64,000 bases of DNA from SAR202 cluster bacterium bin22 (GCA_002238505.1 MPMM01000010.1:1-64000), one strand, 5' to 3'; positions 15,965 through 23,560 are shown, counted from the first letter of the stretch. Notes: generated from the sequence alone by a model not told the origin. Numbers and translations are program-made.

Positions 15965-17032
15965 TCAGCGTGAAATCAAAGACAGTTGGGGCATCACATC
16001 ACCGATTGGTACATAAGAATCTCCCCCAAACTCACACCAGCATCCCTCGCTTCGATTATGGGTATGCTTCCGTTTTCGCACCTGTTGGACACCCCCGGCC
16101 CAATCAGCAATCAAGGGCCGTAAGCTTGCGTGTCCGTTTTCTACGTTGTCTATGATTCGTTGTAGGCCGTCACTGTCCATTGCATACCAGCGTCCAAAAA
16201 AGGTGTAGTTCAGGTCAGCCCAAAAATCTGTTTTGCCCAAGTAATTTGCGCACCGCCACAATTTCTTGCAAGTTCGGCACTCAAACACCGCCGATTCTCC
16301 GGGTAAATCTGCCTTACTGACCAAGACAGCGACCTTCCCGCAGAAAACACAGGATGCCGAATCGCTATCAGCCCAAAGGGTGCTTTCCACTACTGGCAAA
16401 AGGATGTCCACTATAAGCTGGAATCCTTCCCGTTTATGAAGGGCTCTCTGTATCCGGTTCAACTTAACCCTAAAGTCGCTGTCACTTAACGCATTCTTGC
16501 TAGTGTTGCACAGGGAACAAGTCAGATGGATATTGCCCTCAATTGTTTCTCCACCTTGGACTAATGGAACGATGTGGTCACGGTGATACTTTCTCCCTTC
16601 ACTGAACGGACTACCCTTGCCCTTTAGCTCTGCTTGGCAGTACGCACACCGCCATTCTTGGCGTTCACCGATGGCGAGGATGTTTATTTTGCTTAATTGG
16701 TATCTTTCCCTTTGTTTAGCCGCATTTTCGACGTTGATGTTCAAGCGCATCGGATGCCACTTGGGGAAAGCCTTGCGCCGTTGGAAGGTAACCCCCGCCC
16801 AAATACGGAAGACAGAGAGCGGGTATATGCCGAGTTCTTCAGCTAATTCCTCAACTCTCTGTGGGGAAGGTGGCCCCATTGGAAGTTGCTCTCTAATCTC
16901 TGCTACATCGTCATCTGACAGTCTGTTCCTTTCCCTTCGGCTAAACGTGTGATGCCATTCTGCCTGCAATAACTCCCAATGGGTTGATGCTTCGTATTTT
17001 GAATGTTCATCAGGGCTACCCACACCAGTCAT
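15965..17032 (-). CDS. HNH endonuclease with C-terminal zinc ribbon
   Basis: 355 residues. The nuclease core is W-R-C-A-Y-C ... Y-H-R-D-H-I-V-P-L-V-Q-G-G ... N-I-H-L-T-C-S-L-C-N-T-S-K-N, a complete C-x2-C HNH metal-finger fold with His-Asp-His-Ile at the active site. Upstream is a helix-turn-helix-like segment (V-E-E-L-A-E-E-L-G-I-Y-P-L-S-V), downstream a second zinc ribbon (C-V-F-C ... C-R-T-C-K-K-L-W-R-C). The start at 17032 follows AAGGGG by 8 bases; a longer frame to 17155 would run into a TTGCTCC end repeat and lacks a ribosome site. It probably cuts DNA, either in homing/transposition or in defence. The stop is TGA, followed by 23 further open codons. Confidence 0.82.
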   Translation of the reverse strand: MTGVGSPDEHSKYEASTHWELLQAEWHHTFSRRERNRLSDDDVAEIREQLPMGPPSPQRVEELAEELGIYPLSVFRIWAGVTFQRRKAFPKWHPMRLNINVENAAKQRERYQLSKINILAIGERQEWRCAYCQAELKGKGSPFSEGRKYHRDHIVPLVQGGETIEGNIHLTCSLCNTSKNALSDSDFRVKLNRIQRALHKREGFQLIVDILLPVVESTLWADSDSASCVFCGKVAVLVSKADLPGESAVFECRTCKKLWRCANYLGKTDFWADLNYTFFGRWYAMDSDGLQRIIDNVENGHASLRPLIADWAGGVQQVRKRKHTHNRSEGCWCEFGGDSYVPIGDVMPQLSLISR

Positions 17033-17194
17033 TTTCTTACCCCTTGTATCCGTCAAATCATTTGTCTCAAACCGCACACCAAAGGGCATACGGCGATTTG
17101 CTCCAATAATTGCTAGTTTGGCCGATGCACGGAACAACCGTAGCTGGGTGTCCACGCTAGTCGGTCGGTCGAGAGAAGTGGAAGATTCACACGC

Positions 17195-17476
17195 CTAAAT
17201 GCCCAAGAATGGTTTTTGCTCCGGTGTAGGTTCAGGACGAAGGGACGACTGGTACTGCTGTAGTCCCCCAATATTACCCTCGCTTCGAGTCCATTTGAGA
17301 CTACAGTTATCACACTGAAGGCGTGTCAACTTGCGCCAATTACCTCTCAAGGGAACGTCTTTATTTTCGTCCAAAATGCATAGTTCCTGAAGACCCCTAA
17401 CGTGCGTCTGTTGGGAAATATCTCTCTCATATTGCTTCAGACGGGATATGCAATCTGAACAAGGTTCCCAAGTCAT
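17195..17476 (-). CDS. small zinc-ribbon-like protein
   Basis: 93 residues starting M-T-W-E-P-C-S-D-C. Two C-x2-C pairs (C-S-D-C near the N-terminus and C-D-N-C near residue 69) suggest one structural zinc site. The ATG at 17476 follows AAGGAAGGTGGAG; a longer frame to 17605 would cross a 14-bp palindrome and has no ribosome site. The family is not recognised. It lies upstream of the HNH gene on the same strand and could be its partner in a two-gene unit, but the 162-base gap holds an end-type repeat, so this is uncertain. Confidence 0.5.
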   Translation of the reverse strand: MTWEPCSDCISRLKQYERDISQQTHVRGLQELCILDENKDVPLRGNWRKLTRLQCDNCSLKWTRSEGNIGGLQQYQSSLRPEPTPEQKPFLGI

Positions 17477-17507
17477 AGCTCCACCTTCCTTGTATCCATA
17501 CTCATGG

Positions 17508-17541
17508 TAAAAGCTGCGGTGTGTGACCACCGCAGCTTTTA
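17508..17541. terminator. 14-bp palindrome, bidirectional terminator-like
   Basis: Perfect stem 17508-17521 with 17528-17541 (TAAAAGCTGCGGTG and its complement), A/T-rich at both feet. It lies 31 bases upstream of the small zinc-ribbon gene, so on the minus strand it could act as an attenuator or end an upstream transcript. Confidence 0.5.
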
Positions 17542-17716
17542 CTATGCCGGTAGCTAAGAGAAATGGCAAGGAAAAGTGAAGGGGCCAGACATTCACTCGT
17601 CCCAAACTCGATGCACCAAAATAGACTTGTGGCCGCTACACTGTCATTCTCAACCCTGCTATTTCCCCCTACCAAGAGTGATTGATGCCCAGCGTGTACT
17701 TCGCCCCAACACGAGC

Positions 17717-17757
17717 AAAGTTGCGGGGCAGAATTTACACTGCCCCGCAACTTTTTT
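17717..17757 (+). terminator. intrinsic terminator before promoter repeat R2
   Basis: A 14-bp stem (17717-17730 with 17741-17754) runs into TTTTTT. It insulates the following promoter; no plus-strand gene between 17542 and 17716 can be supported. Confidence 0.7.
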
Positions 17758-17843
17758 GTCGAAACTCATTTGACCCGCCCACTTACCATAGATATTAGGG
17801 GCATCAGTCTCCCGTTTGACTGAACGCTCCTCTATCTCTACGA
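17750..17843 (+). repeat. 94-bp direct repeat R2 with promoter
   Basis: Second copy of 15233-15326. TTGACC (17770-17775), 17 bases, TATTAG (17793-17798) forms the likely promoter for the lipoprotein gene at 18012. Its -10 is nearer consensus than that of R1. Confidence 0.65.
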
Positions 17844-18004
17844 TGGCACTTGCGACGGTTGCCCTTTCAACGCCTTGGTAAGTAGGAACCCTTCGGTGAA
17901 GCTTTTGCTGTTTAGGACGGCACGTTTTTTCGTGCCCTCTTTGCGGTTCATCGTTGGGTTTGTGCAACCGTCGCAAGTGCCAATCCTTAACTCCGCAAAG
18001 GGGG
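17844..18004 (+). ncRNA. structured 5' leader, candidate cis-regulatory RNA
   Basis: A perfect 19-bp long-range stem pairs 17844-17862 with 17964-17982 and closes a ~100-base domain. Inside is a GGCACG/CGTGCC hairpin with a T6 loop (17919-17936). Immediately beside it 17935-17946 can pair over 12 positions (one G-U) with 17993-18004, which contains the GGGGG ribosome site of the gene at 18012. The two states are topologically in conflict, as in switches that hide a ribosome site. No known riboswitch class is recognised. Positions are read from sequence; the switching is inference. Confidence 0.55.
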
Positions 18005-18011
18005 TTCCCTT

Positions 18012-18671
18012 ATGGCTCGTTATATCCCCAGCATTTGGCTCTTGTCTCTGGCCCTGCTTCTCTCCGCCTGTAGCACAGCTCCGCCCCCAGCACCTACCCC
18101 CGACATTCCCGCCACCGTGACCGCCCAAGTCCAAGAGCAATTGGCTACCAAGCCAACGTCCACCCCAGTCCCTACTACCACACCCAATCCTACCTTGGAA
18201 CCCAAACCTGCCTACAAGCGCATCCCCAAGGGCTACCCTTACACGATAAACGTACCCGCCGATTGGCAATCAAAAGTGAACAACGCCGATAACTGGGCCG
18301 AATACGTCTTTGGCGACCCGGATAGCTACTCAGCCACAATCAGGGTGACTGTTGGACGCTCCGGTGGCCCTTTACCCTTTGACTCAGAAACTCTCGCAGA
18401 TATTACGCTGGAAGAGTTGGAAGGTAATTCAGTAGAGGACAGTTTCCAGCTTAAGGAACGGCGCACTTTGGCCGATGGTGGAGTATGGCTATCTGTTAGC
18501 TTTCGGAAAATGCATCTTTGTCAGCGTGAGGCGGTGGCTCTGGTGCTGGTGTTGCCAAGATATGCTTTCATGGTTGAAGGGGCTACGTGTGAGGACGAAT
18601 GGGACGAGTACGAAATCCTGATGGTGGAAGCGGTAGAAAGTTTTGCTTTTGAGCCCGGTTCTTGGCGTTGA
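18012..18671 (+). CDS. lipoprotein with Pro/Thr stalk
   Basis: 219 residues. A type II signal peptide ends in the lipobox L-L-S-A-C (Cys about 20), then a Pro/Thr-rich linker containing P-D-I-P-A-T-V-T-A-Q-V, then a globular domain (Y-T-I-N-V-P-A-D-W ... V-E-S-F-A-F-E-P) resembling small PsbP/DUF-type stress domains only in outline. Anchored to the outer face of the membrane. The ribosome site GGGGG ends 7 bases before the ATG and can be masked by the leader RNA. The stalk motif also occurs in the chromosomal lipoproteins at 36-40 kb. TGA stop; a large terminator follows at 18813. The function is unknown. Confidence 0.75.
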   Translation: MARYIPSIWLLSLALLLSACSTAPPPAPTPDIPATVTAQVQEQLATKPTSTPVPTTTPNPTLEPKPAYKRIPKGYPYTINVPADWQSKVNNADNWAEYVFGDPDSYSATIRVTVGRSGGPLPFDSETLADITLEELEGNSVEDSFQLKERRTLADGGVWLSVSFRKMHLCQREAVALVLVLPRYAFMVEGATCEDEWDEYEILMVEAVESFAFEPGSWR

Positions 18672-18812
18672 CGAGCGAAGCCCTGACACCGGATGCCCCC
18701 TAAAGACGTCCCGCCAAATCCGGCGGGGCGGTTCATATATTGACCTTCATAGGAATAGTAGGTATCATCAACTTCATAACCTAATCTGCCGCCTCGTGCG
18801 GTTTTGTTGGAG

Positions 18813-18872
18813 CAAATGAATGTGGAGCAACCCCCAGTGATTGGGGGGCCACTATCATTTGCTTATTTTTTT
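18813..18872 (+). terminator. long hairpin terminator after lipoprotein gene
   Basis: Nested stems CAAATGA/TCATTTG, GTGG/CCAC and CCCCCA/TGGGGG are followed by CTTATTTTTTT. The left arm overlaps two inverted copies of the transposon end motif TTGCTCC. It lies in the otherwise empty 18672-18953 gap. Confidence 0.7.
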
Positions 18873-18953
18873 GTCAAACAACTAAGGGTTTCTTGGGTTC
18901 GGCTCACATTAGGCAGAAATCCCAACTTCGAGTAGTGGTAAAGGGTGAGTGAG

Positions 18954-21257
18954 ATGAAAAACAGGTCAAGAGCTTGGCTGTCAATGCTGATATTCCTGTT
19001 GGCGGTGGTGTTTGCCCTTGGCGCACTGGCGATAGCGGGTGACCAAAAGACGAAACAAGGGCCGCAGGGCGCATTTACCGAAGCCGTTTATTCGTGTGCC
19101 AAGCAGGAAACCAACTCATCGGGCCAAACGGTGTTTGTTGCGCCGGACAGAATACCGGACGGGCTATTCACCTATGACGTAAGCACGAAAGACTTTATTG
19201 GCGGGGCGATTAGCCTTCCGAGAGTTGATTCCATTCCCGCCGGTAGTGATTTGCCGGACGGCGGACGGCCCGGTTGGTATTTCCGGTCTGCGCCGTTGTG
19301 TAACCGTGATGCCAGTGCAGGGACTACGGATTCTCTCTGGCTTTCGACCTTCACCGTTGACCCACTGCAAACCCCTGAATCAATGCCCGTGTCATTCAGC
19401 CCGCCGTTTCGGGCTGGGGCTAGAGGGCCGCAAGGCCCACAGGGACTTTACCCAATCTATGCTTATGCCCAGCAAACTGCGGGGCAAACAGTTTCAAGAG
19501 GGCAACTGCCCACTGAATGGGCGATAGACCTTACCACGGGGGAGATAAGTGGCTTAAACGGACACTGGGCACCGAATCCCTTCCAAGTCAATGCCAATGC
19601 GGTTCTTTGGACTACGTTCACCATCGTCAATCCGGCGCAATGGCCGGGATTGGCAAATATTGACGAAACGAATACCTGTACGGATAGCACATCGGCAACA
19701 ACGTGCGAGACTACCCAAACCCGCTATTGGAGTACGCCGATTCAATGGTCTGGCACACCGGGGGCGGCGGGCGCACCGGGTAGTAGTGGCATTCAGGGAG
19801 TCACTGCGGGTACAGGCTTGTCCGGCGGTGGTTCATCCGGCGTAGTCACCCTAGACATAGAGACTCCCTACACGCCGGACGAACAAAACAAGCTTGCTGG
19901 TATCGAGGATGAAGCCACACGGGTTGAAGCCAACCCAATCGTGGGAACAAGCCAAGTTTCTTCCACGAACCTCAATCTGCTTGAAGTAAGCGGGCAGTAT
20001 TACAACCTCCCTGCTGGAGAACAGGGTAAACAGGGGCGGTACCGGATTGAGATATACGGTGAAGCTCCGGCAAACTCACCGCTGACCGCCCCAATTGGCG
20101 GGCAGGTGAACGTCCAGACGGCCCAAGTTACCGCCCCTCCCGATACGGCTGTCCAAATCCTTGGTTCAGCGTGGTCTGTAGAGCTTTTCCCCCTTGCCGA
20201 CCCGGTGAACAACGTCCTGTGGATTAGCACGTATTGGGTGAATCCACAATTCCAAAGCGGCGTACTCACGCCAAACTGGAGTACGCCTGTCGTTTCCGGG
20301 GAGCTTGGCCCACAGGGATTGCAGGGTGAAGTTGGATTATCGGTTCAGCCGATGTTCCTTGAGACTGCTACTCAACCCACCAAGCCGGACATAGCCTACG
20401 CTTCAAACCATACCTTCACATCCACGCCGACCGGCTGGAACGTCAACCCGCCGCCCACTCCCTCAGACCCAATTTGGCTAATTCTGGTTAGGCATCAAGT
20501 TGGCGTCTTTACGGCCTCGATTGACCCGAACCTGATAACAACTCCAATCAAGGTGTCCGGTACGGATGGGCAGGAAGGGGATTCAGGATGGAGTCCGCAA
20601 TTTGCCATAGTAGCGGACGGTGACCGGCGGGTACTGCAAATTACCGGCTGGACGGGCGGTACTGGAACTGCCCCGGCTTCCGGCCTGTACGTGGGCGCTA
20701 CTGCCCTTGTTTCAAGTCTGGCGGACGGCGTTGACATACGAGGGCCATCCGGGGCGGGAAACGAGCGGGAGATTCTGCTTGACGAACTGGACGATGCTAC
20801 GGGCCGCAACCTGCGGGTTACCCAAACGAACTTCGCCCAATTCGATTCTTCTCATCAAGGGTATTTCTCCTTCCGCCCCATCACGGAAGCCGATTTGGGA
20901 AAAGACCTGCTTTGGTATGGCAAATTCGATGTGATAGGCGGGACCAATGACGGGACCCTGCTGGAAGACCGAATTTGGCACGTCAGGATTCCGGTTGAAG
21001 TCTATCTCCAGATGGGCATCGTTACGCCCGCAAGCGTTGACCCCATCGACAATGTGTTTATGAAGTCAACATCTCGCATCGGCATTGACTTCATCAGTCG
21101 CAATGAGCAAAGCACGATATATGTAGCCCGAATCTCACAAGAAACGGTTGATGGGGAAACTTTCGACCGCATCGCTGTGAGCATCGCAAAGAGGGTAAAC
21201 GTAACTGGCAACGTTTATAGGGTCACAGCCTTTAAGACTGCCATAGTTTTGCGGTAA
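18954..21257 (+). CDS. large secreted repeat protein with collagen-like segments
   Basis: 767 residues. One N-terminal membrane helix (L-S-M-L-I-F-L-L-A-V-V-F-A-L-G) anchors or exports it. Short collagen-type triplets G-P-Q-G-P-Q-G, G-A-P-G and G-L-Q-G-E-V-G separate beta-rich modules that share the pattern L-W-(x)-S/T-T-(x3)-V-N/D-P followed by a Trp-Ser-T/P strand; at least four such modules can be seen. The layout resembles phage tail fibres and bacterial surface adhesins. The ATG at 18954 is preceded by AAAGGG; a GTG three codons earlier is less well placed. The gene is the largest cargo of the transposon and follows a lipoprotein, so a cell-surface role is likely. Confidence 0.72.
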   Translation: MKNRSRAWLSMLIFLLAVVFALGALAIAGDQKTKQGPQGAFTEAVYSCAKQETNSSGQTVFVAPDRIPDGLFTYDVSTKDFIGGAISLPRVDSIPAGSDLPDGGRPGWYFRSAPLCNRDASAGTTDSLWLSTFTVDPLQTPESMPVSFSPPFRAGARGPQGPQGLYPIYAYAQQTAGQTVSRGQLPTEWAIDLTTGEISGLNGHWAPNPFQVNANAVLWTTFTIVNPAQWPGLANIDETNTCTDSTSATTCETTQTRYWSTPIQWSGTPGAAGAPGSSGIQGVTAGTGLSGGGSSGVVTLDIETPYTPDEQNKLAGIEDEATRVEANPIVGTSQVSSTNLNLLEVSGQYYNLPAGEQGKQGRYRIEIYGEAPANSPLTAPIGGQVNVQTAQVTAPPDTAVQILGSAWSVELFPLADPVNNVLWISTYWVNPQFQSGVLTPNWSTPVVSGELGPQGLQGEVGLSVQPMFLETATQPTKPDIAYASNHTFTSTPTGWNVNPPPTPSDPIWLILVRHQVGVFTASIDPNLITTPIKVSGTDGQEGDSGWSPQFAIVADGDRRVLQITGWTGGTGTAPASGLYVGATALVSSLADGVDIRGPSGAGNEREILLDELDDATGRNLRVTQTNFAQFDSSHQGYFSFRPITEADLGKDLLWYGKFDVIGGTNDGTLLEDRIWHVRIPVEVYLQMGIVTPASVDPIDNVFMKSTSRIGIDFISRNEQSTIYVARISQETVDGETFDRIAVSIAKRVNVTGNVYRVTAFKTAIVLR

Positions 21258-21332
21258 ACCCCGTTCCACCCGCTAATGGTTTCTGCGTCAGGTGAGGCCA
21301 GACGCAAATCTGCTGACTGCAAGGGAGTGTCT

Positions 21333-21821
21333 ATGCGACCCGCTTTAATGGCCCTTATATTTCTGGTTCTGGCATTCTCAATGGCTTGCATAGCTCCGGC
21401 AACACCCACCCCTTCGCCGCCACCAACTACTAGCCCGCCACTGAAACCTTTGAAGGTAGTAATGCCTACACCGGAGCCGCCCGCCACCGACGCAGAAAAA
21501 CTCGCATTGGGTACCTTGGCCGAAAAAACTGCGAAGGGGCTGTATGAAATCCGAGAGGAATGCGTTAGCCAGGAAATAACGGGGAAGCTCTCCCTGAATG
21601 TTGCAGAACTATTCATCAAAGGGGAGGCCATCTACGAGACCATCGCAATGGAAATAGAAGCATTCGATGTGGCCCACGGAAGCGATTTAAGTGATATAAC
21701 GACACCGCAAAAGTTTAACGACCTGCTTACACTCACTCTCGCAATGGAATACGCCGCTTTAAGGCTTGAGGCAATTTGCGGTCAACCAGTAGGGGACGAG
21801 CAAGAGCAAGATGGAGAATAA
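21333..21821 (+). CDS. small lipoprotein
   Basis: 162 residues. The signal peptide M-R-P-A-L-M-A-L-I-F-L-V-L-A ends in the lipobox F-S-M-A-C; a Pro/Thr linker (about 22-52) leads to a helical domain rich in Ala, Glu and Leu with two further Cys (E-E-C-V and A-I-C-G). AAGGGAGTG precedes the ATG at 21333; a start 19 codons earlier would place the signal peptide internally. It lies 75 bases after the large secreted protein and ends at a strong terminator, so the three surface proteins (18012, 18954, 21333) form one functional block. No recognised family. Confidence 0.7.
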   Translation: MRPALMALIFLVLAFSMACIAPATPTPSPPPTTSPPLKPLKVVMPTPEPPATDAEKLALGTLAEKTAKGLYEIREECVSQEITGKLSLNVAELFIKGEAIYETIAMEIEAFDVAHGSDLSDITTPQKFNDLLTLTLAMEYAALRLEAICGQPVGDEQEQDGE

Positions 21822-21825
21822 ACAA

Positions 21826-21855
21826 CAAGGCCGGGGCATTTAAGCCCCGGCCTTG
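21826..21855. terminator. bidirectional intrinsic terminator
   Basis: A perfect 12-bp stem (21826-21837 with 21844-21855) lies between the converging genes that end at 21821 and 21876. Confidence 0.75.
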
Positions 21856-21875
21856 TGCTGGTGTGCCACTTTTGC

Positions 21876-22079
21876 TTACTCCACTCTTTCCTCTAAATGG
21901 GCAGAATAGTCCATTGCTTCCATCAAGTCTGCTACACGAGTAACTACTTTACCATTGTGCCGTATTTCCCAATGCGGCGGAACCATATTCATAGGAACAG
22001 CAACCAAAGTGAAATTCCCTCTGGTGTACGCTGGCTTGCCTTCTAATTCTTGCTGTGTCCACTTACTCTCAGTTGTCAC
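21876..22079 (-). CDS. small protein of unknown function
   Basis: 67 residues, soluble and acidic at the C-terminus. W-T-Q-Q-E-L-E-G-K-P-A-Y near the start and P-P-H-W-E-I-R-H-N-G-K-V-V-T-R-V in the middle suggest a small alpha/beta fold with a beta hairpin. Translation would start at GTG, with AGGAG 9 bases upstream. It lies opposite to the surface-protein operon and upstream of the tRNAs, inside the transposon. The family is not recognised; real coding is supported by the ribosome site and by the terminator shared with its neighbour. Confidence 0.5.
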   Translation of the reverse strand: MTTESKWTQQELEGKPAYTRGNFTLVAVPMNMVPPHWEIRHNGKVVTRVADLMEAMDYSAHLEERVE

Positions 22080-22274
22080 TTACAACGACTCCTTTCATTG
22101 TTTTTTCACGGTGACGCAACAGGGACTGCATTGACTCCTGGCTATTGCCGTCAGATTGTTGTAAAATTTATGCAATAAAAAGAACGGCGGGGCTAACCAT
22201 CGCAAAAGCAACCCCCGCCGTCTATACCTACCACCGCCAAACCAACAAAGGAGGTCTTGCAGCAGTTTTATCGT

Positions 22275-22347
22275 GGCCCCTTAGCTCAATGGATAGAGCA
22301 TCCCATTTGCGACGGGCAGGTTGTCGGTTCGAGTCCGACAGGGGCCA
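22275..22347 (+). tRNA. tRNA-like gene, anticodon most likely TGC, body Arg-like
   Basis: A 73-base cloverleaf: acceptor GGCCCCT/AGGGGCC, D-arm GCTC-AATGGATA-GAGC, T-arm GTCGG-TTCGAGT-CCGAC, discriminator A, no encoded CCA. The anticodon arm is poor: only CCC/GGG pairs, flanked by T-C and A-C mismatches, with loop TTTGCGA. Read symmetrically the anticodon is TGC (Ala), yet the G3-U70 alanine signal is absent and the body with A20 resembles bacterial arginine tRNAs. It may be decayed, or a chimera with odd charging. Confidence 0.65.
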
Positions 22348-22388
22348 CTCAATTTTAGGGGTTTGCACCCCCGCCAAATATGGTTTAC

Positions 22389-22481
22389 GGGTCAGTGGCA
22401 GAGAGGCCGATTGCGCCTGACTTCAAATCAGGTAGGGTGATAGCTCCACCCTCGCAGGTTCGAATCCTGTCTGACCCGCCA
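22389..22481 (+). tRNA. tRNA-Ser-type with anticodon TCA (opal suppressor)
   Basis: 93 bases with encoded CCA. Acceptor GGGTCAG/CTGACCC (7 bp), D-arm GCAG-AGAGGCCGA-TTGC, anticodon arm CCTGA-CTTCAAA-TCAGG, a long variable arm with a 6-bp stem AGGGTG/CACCCT, T-arm GCAGG-TTCGAAT-CCTGT, discriminator G. All arms are intact. The long variable arm and G73 are serine-tRNA features, and SerRS does not need the anticodon. The loop differs from the usual Ser(TGA) loop CTTGAAA by one base, giving TCA, which reads UGA. Selenocysteine tRNA was considered but needs an 8-bp acceptor stem and a 6-bp D stem. It should insert Ser at UGA codons. Confidence 0.82.
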
Positions 22482-22551
22482 GACCGCCTATTGACGGCCT
22501 ATCTCTATTATATAGACCTGCCAAGCAGATACAAGCAAGGGATGAAATACA

Positions 22552-23088
22552 ATGAATGAAAACAGCCGTGAAGGACAATATATTCCAACTGACCGGGCTT
22601 TCAATACCTTGAGCCAAAGAGCCGCTGATTTGGAAAGAGAAGCAAGAGCATTGCAAAAAGAAGCAGAGGCTTTGTGGATGAAGCGTGAAGGTGTACTGGA
22701 GTCCCTGCGCTGTCTTGAGGGTGAATCGGTGGACTTCGAAAATGCGGCCAACCAGCAAGCAGACGTTTCGACCCAATCCCCGCTGTTGCCAGAATCATTG
22801 AGTAATCTCACCGTTGAATTTGAAGGTGCCAAAACCTACAAAGAAAAGGTGTTAAGAGTGGCCGTTGCCGCTGGGAACGATGCGGTGCTAAACACAAGCG
22901 AAGTTGCGAGATTCTTGGAGGGTTGTGGGCAAACCACGTCATCGCTGGACAGCACTCGCACTTCAGTCCACAGGGCATTTGACGACCAACCGGAATTGTT
23001 TGAAAAGGTGGAAGAAGACAAGGGTAACTGGCGATTGATTCAACAAAGTGAGGATGTGCGGTATGACGAAGAATCAGACAATTACTAG
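22552..23088 (+). CDS. coiled-coil/winged-helix protein
   Basis: 178 residues. Residues about 18-60 form a coiled coil (L-S-Q-R-A-A-D-L-E-R-E-A-R-A-L-Q-K-E-A). Residues about 95-165 look like a winged helix (V-L-R-V-A-V-A-A-G ... L-N-T-S-E-V-A-R-F-L ... S-V-H-R-A-F-D-D ... G-N-W-R-L-I), the W-x-L ending being typical of such wings. Probably DNA binding and dimeric. AAGGGA lies about 10 bases before the ATG. It starts 71 bases after the suppressor tRNA and overlaps the next gene, so it heads the transposase operon and may regulate transposition or bind the ends. Confidence 0.6.
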   Translation: MNENSREGQYIPTDRAFNTLSQRAADLEREARALQKEAEALWMKREGVLESLRCLEGESVDFENAANQQADVSTQSPLLPESLSNLTVEFEGAKTYKEKVLRVAVAAGNDAVLNTSEVARFLEGCGQTTSSLDSTRTSVHRAFDDQPELFEKVEEDKGNWRLIQQSEDVRYDEESDNY

Positions 23089-23488
23089 AATAGACAAGGC
23101 GATGAAGAAATCCCAGACCCAGCGAGACGCCATTGATAATCAGTTGTTTGACCTGGCTGTGGCCCGCAACTACGCCCGCAAGTTTGCCAGAGACGAAGAA
23201 CGGGCGAGGACGGCAAACAACTTTGGCCCAACCAAGCGGGCCGTAGCCGATGCGATGTTTGAAGTCTTGCGGAAGGAACGTCCGCTACACCGGAAGGTGA
23301 TTCTGGAACGCATTCAGGCCAAGGGCGTCCCCATTGACTCCAAGAAGCCAGTGGACTACATCGCCCAACTGCTGACTCAGGACGCCAGTTTTGCACGGGA
23401 AGCAGGGATGCGAGGGTACTGGACGTTTTCCAACAGGGGCTTGGAAATGTGTCAAAACTCCTTGACAAGAAGAAGACAATTGACTTGA
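23063..23488 (+). CDS. HARE-HTH-like DNA-binding protein
   Basis: 141 residues. A basic helical N-terminus is followed by a C-terminal winged helix (about 65-130): A-V-A-D-A-M-F-E-V-L-R-K-E-R-P-L-H-R-K-V-I-L-E, then D-Y-I-A-Q-L-L-T-Q-D-A-S-F ... G-Y-W-T-F, matching the HARE-HTH pattern. The ATG at 23063 has GTGAGG 9 bases upstream and lies inside the end of the previous gene, implying coupled translation. The stop is TGA (23486-23488). Beyond it the same frame stays open through 24 codons into the transposase, so UGA read-through by the suppressor tRNA at 22389 would give a DNA-binding-domain/transposase fusion. Confidence 0.6.
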   Translation: MTKNQTITRIDKAMKKSQTQRDAIDNQLFDLAVARNYARKFARDEERARTANNFGPTKRAVADAMFEVLRKERPLHRKVILERIQAKGVPIDSKKPVDYIAQLLTQDASFAREAGMRGYWTFSNRGLEMCQNSLTRRRQLT

Positions 23489-23500
23489 GTACAACAAAAA

Positions 23501-23535
23501 GAAGCCGCCGAAGGCTGGAACCCTTCGACAGCTTC
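23501..23535 (+). promoter_or_regulatory. stem-loop 12 bases after an in-frame UGA
   Basis: GAAGC/GCTTC and CGAAGG/CCTTCG stems separated by a 3x3 internal loop, apical loop CTGGAAC. It stands between the UGA of the HTH gene and the transposase ATG. It may promote read-through, as stem-loops after leaky stops do, or shape access to the transposase ribosome site AGGGAGG at 23542-23548. Confidence 0.45.
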
Positions 23536-23560
23536 TACCAAAAGGGAGGATGATTCCCCT

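Noticed and set aside
17033-17155. longer N-terminus for the HNH endonuclease
   Set aside because: Would run into a TTGCTCC transposon-end repeat and lacks a ribosome site, while ATG 17032 has AAGGGG.
22389-22481. selenocysteine tRNA (selC)
   Set aside because: Anticodon and loop fit, but the acceptor stem is 7 bp with a normal 4-bp D stem and canonical layout, unlike bacterial tRNA-Sec.
23489-23535. SECIS element after the UGA
   Set aside because: Distance suits, but the apical loop lacks the G near its start and a selenoprotein there makes little sense; general read-through is the safer idea.
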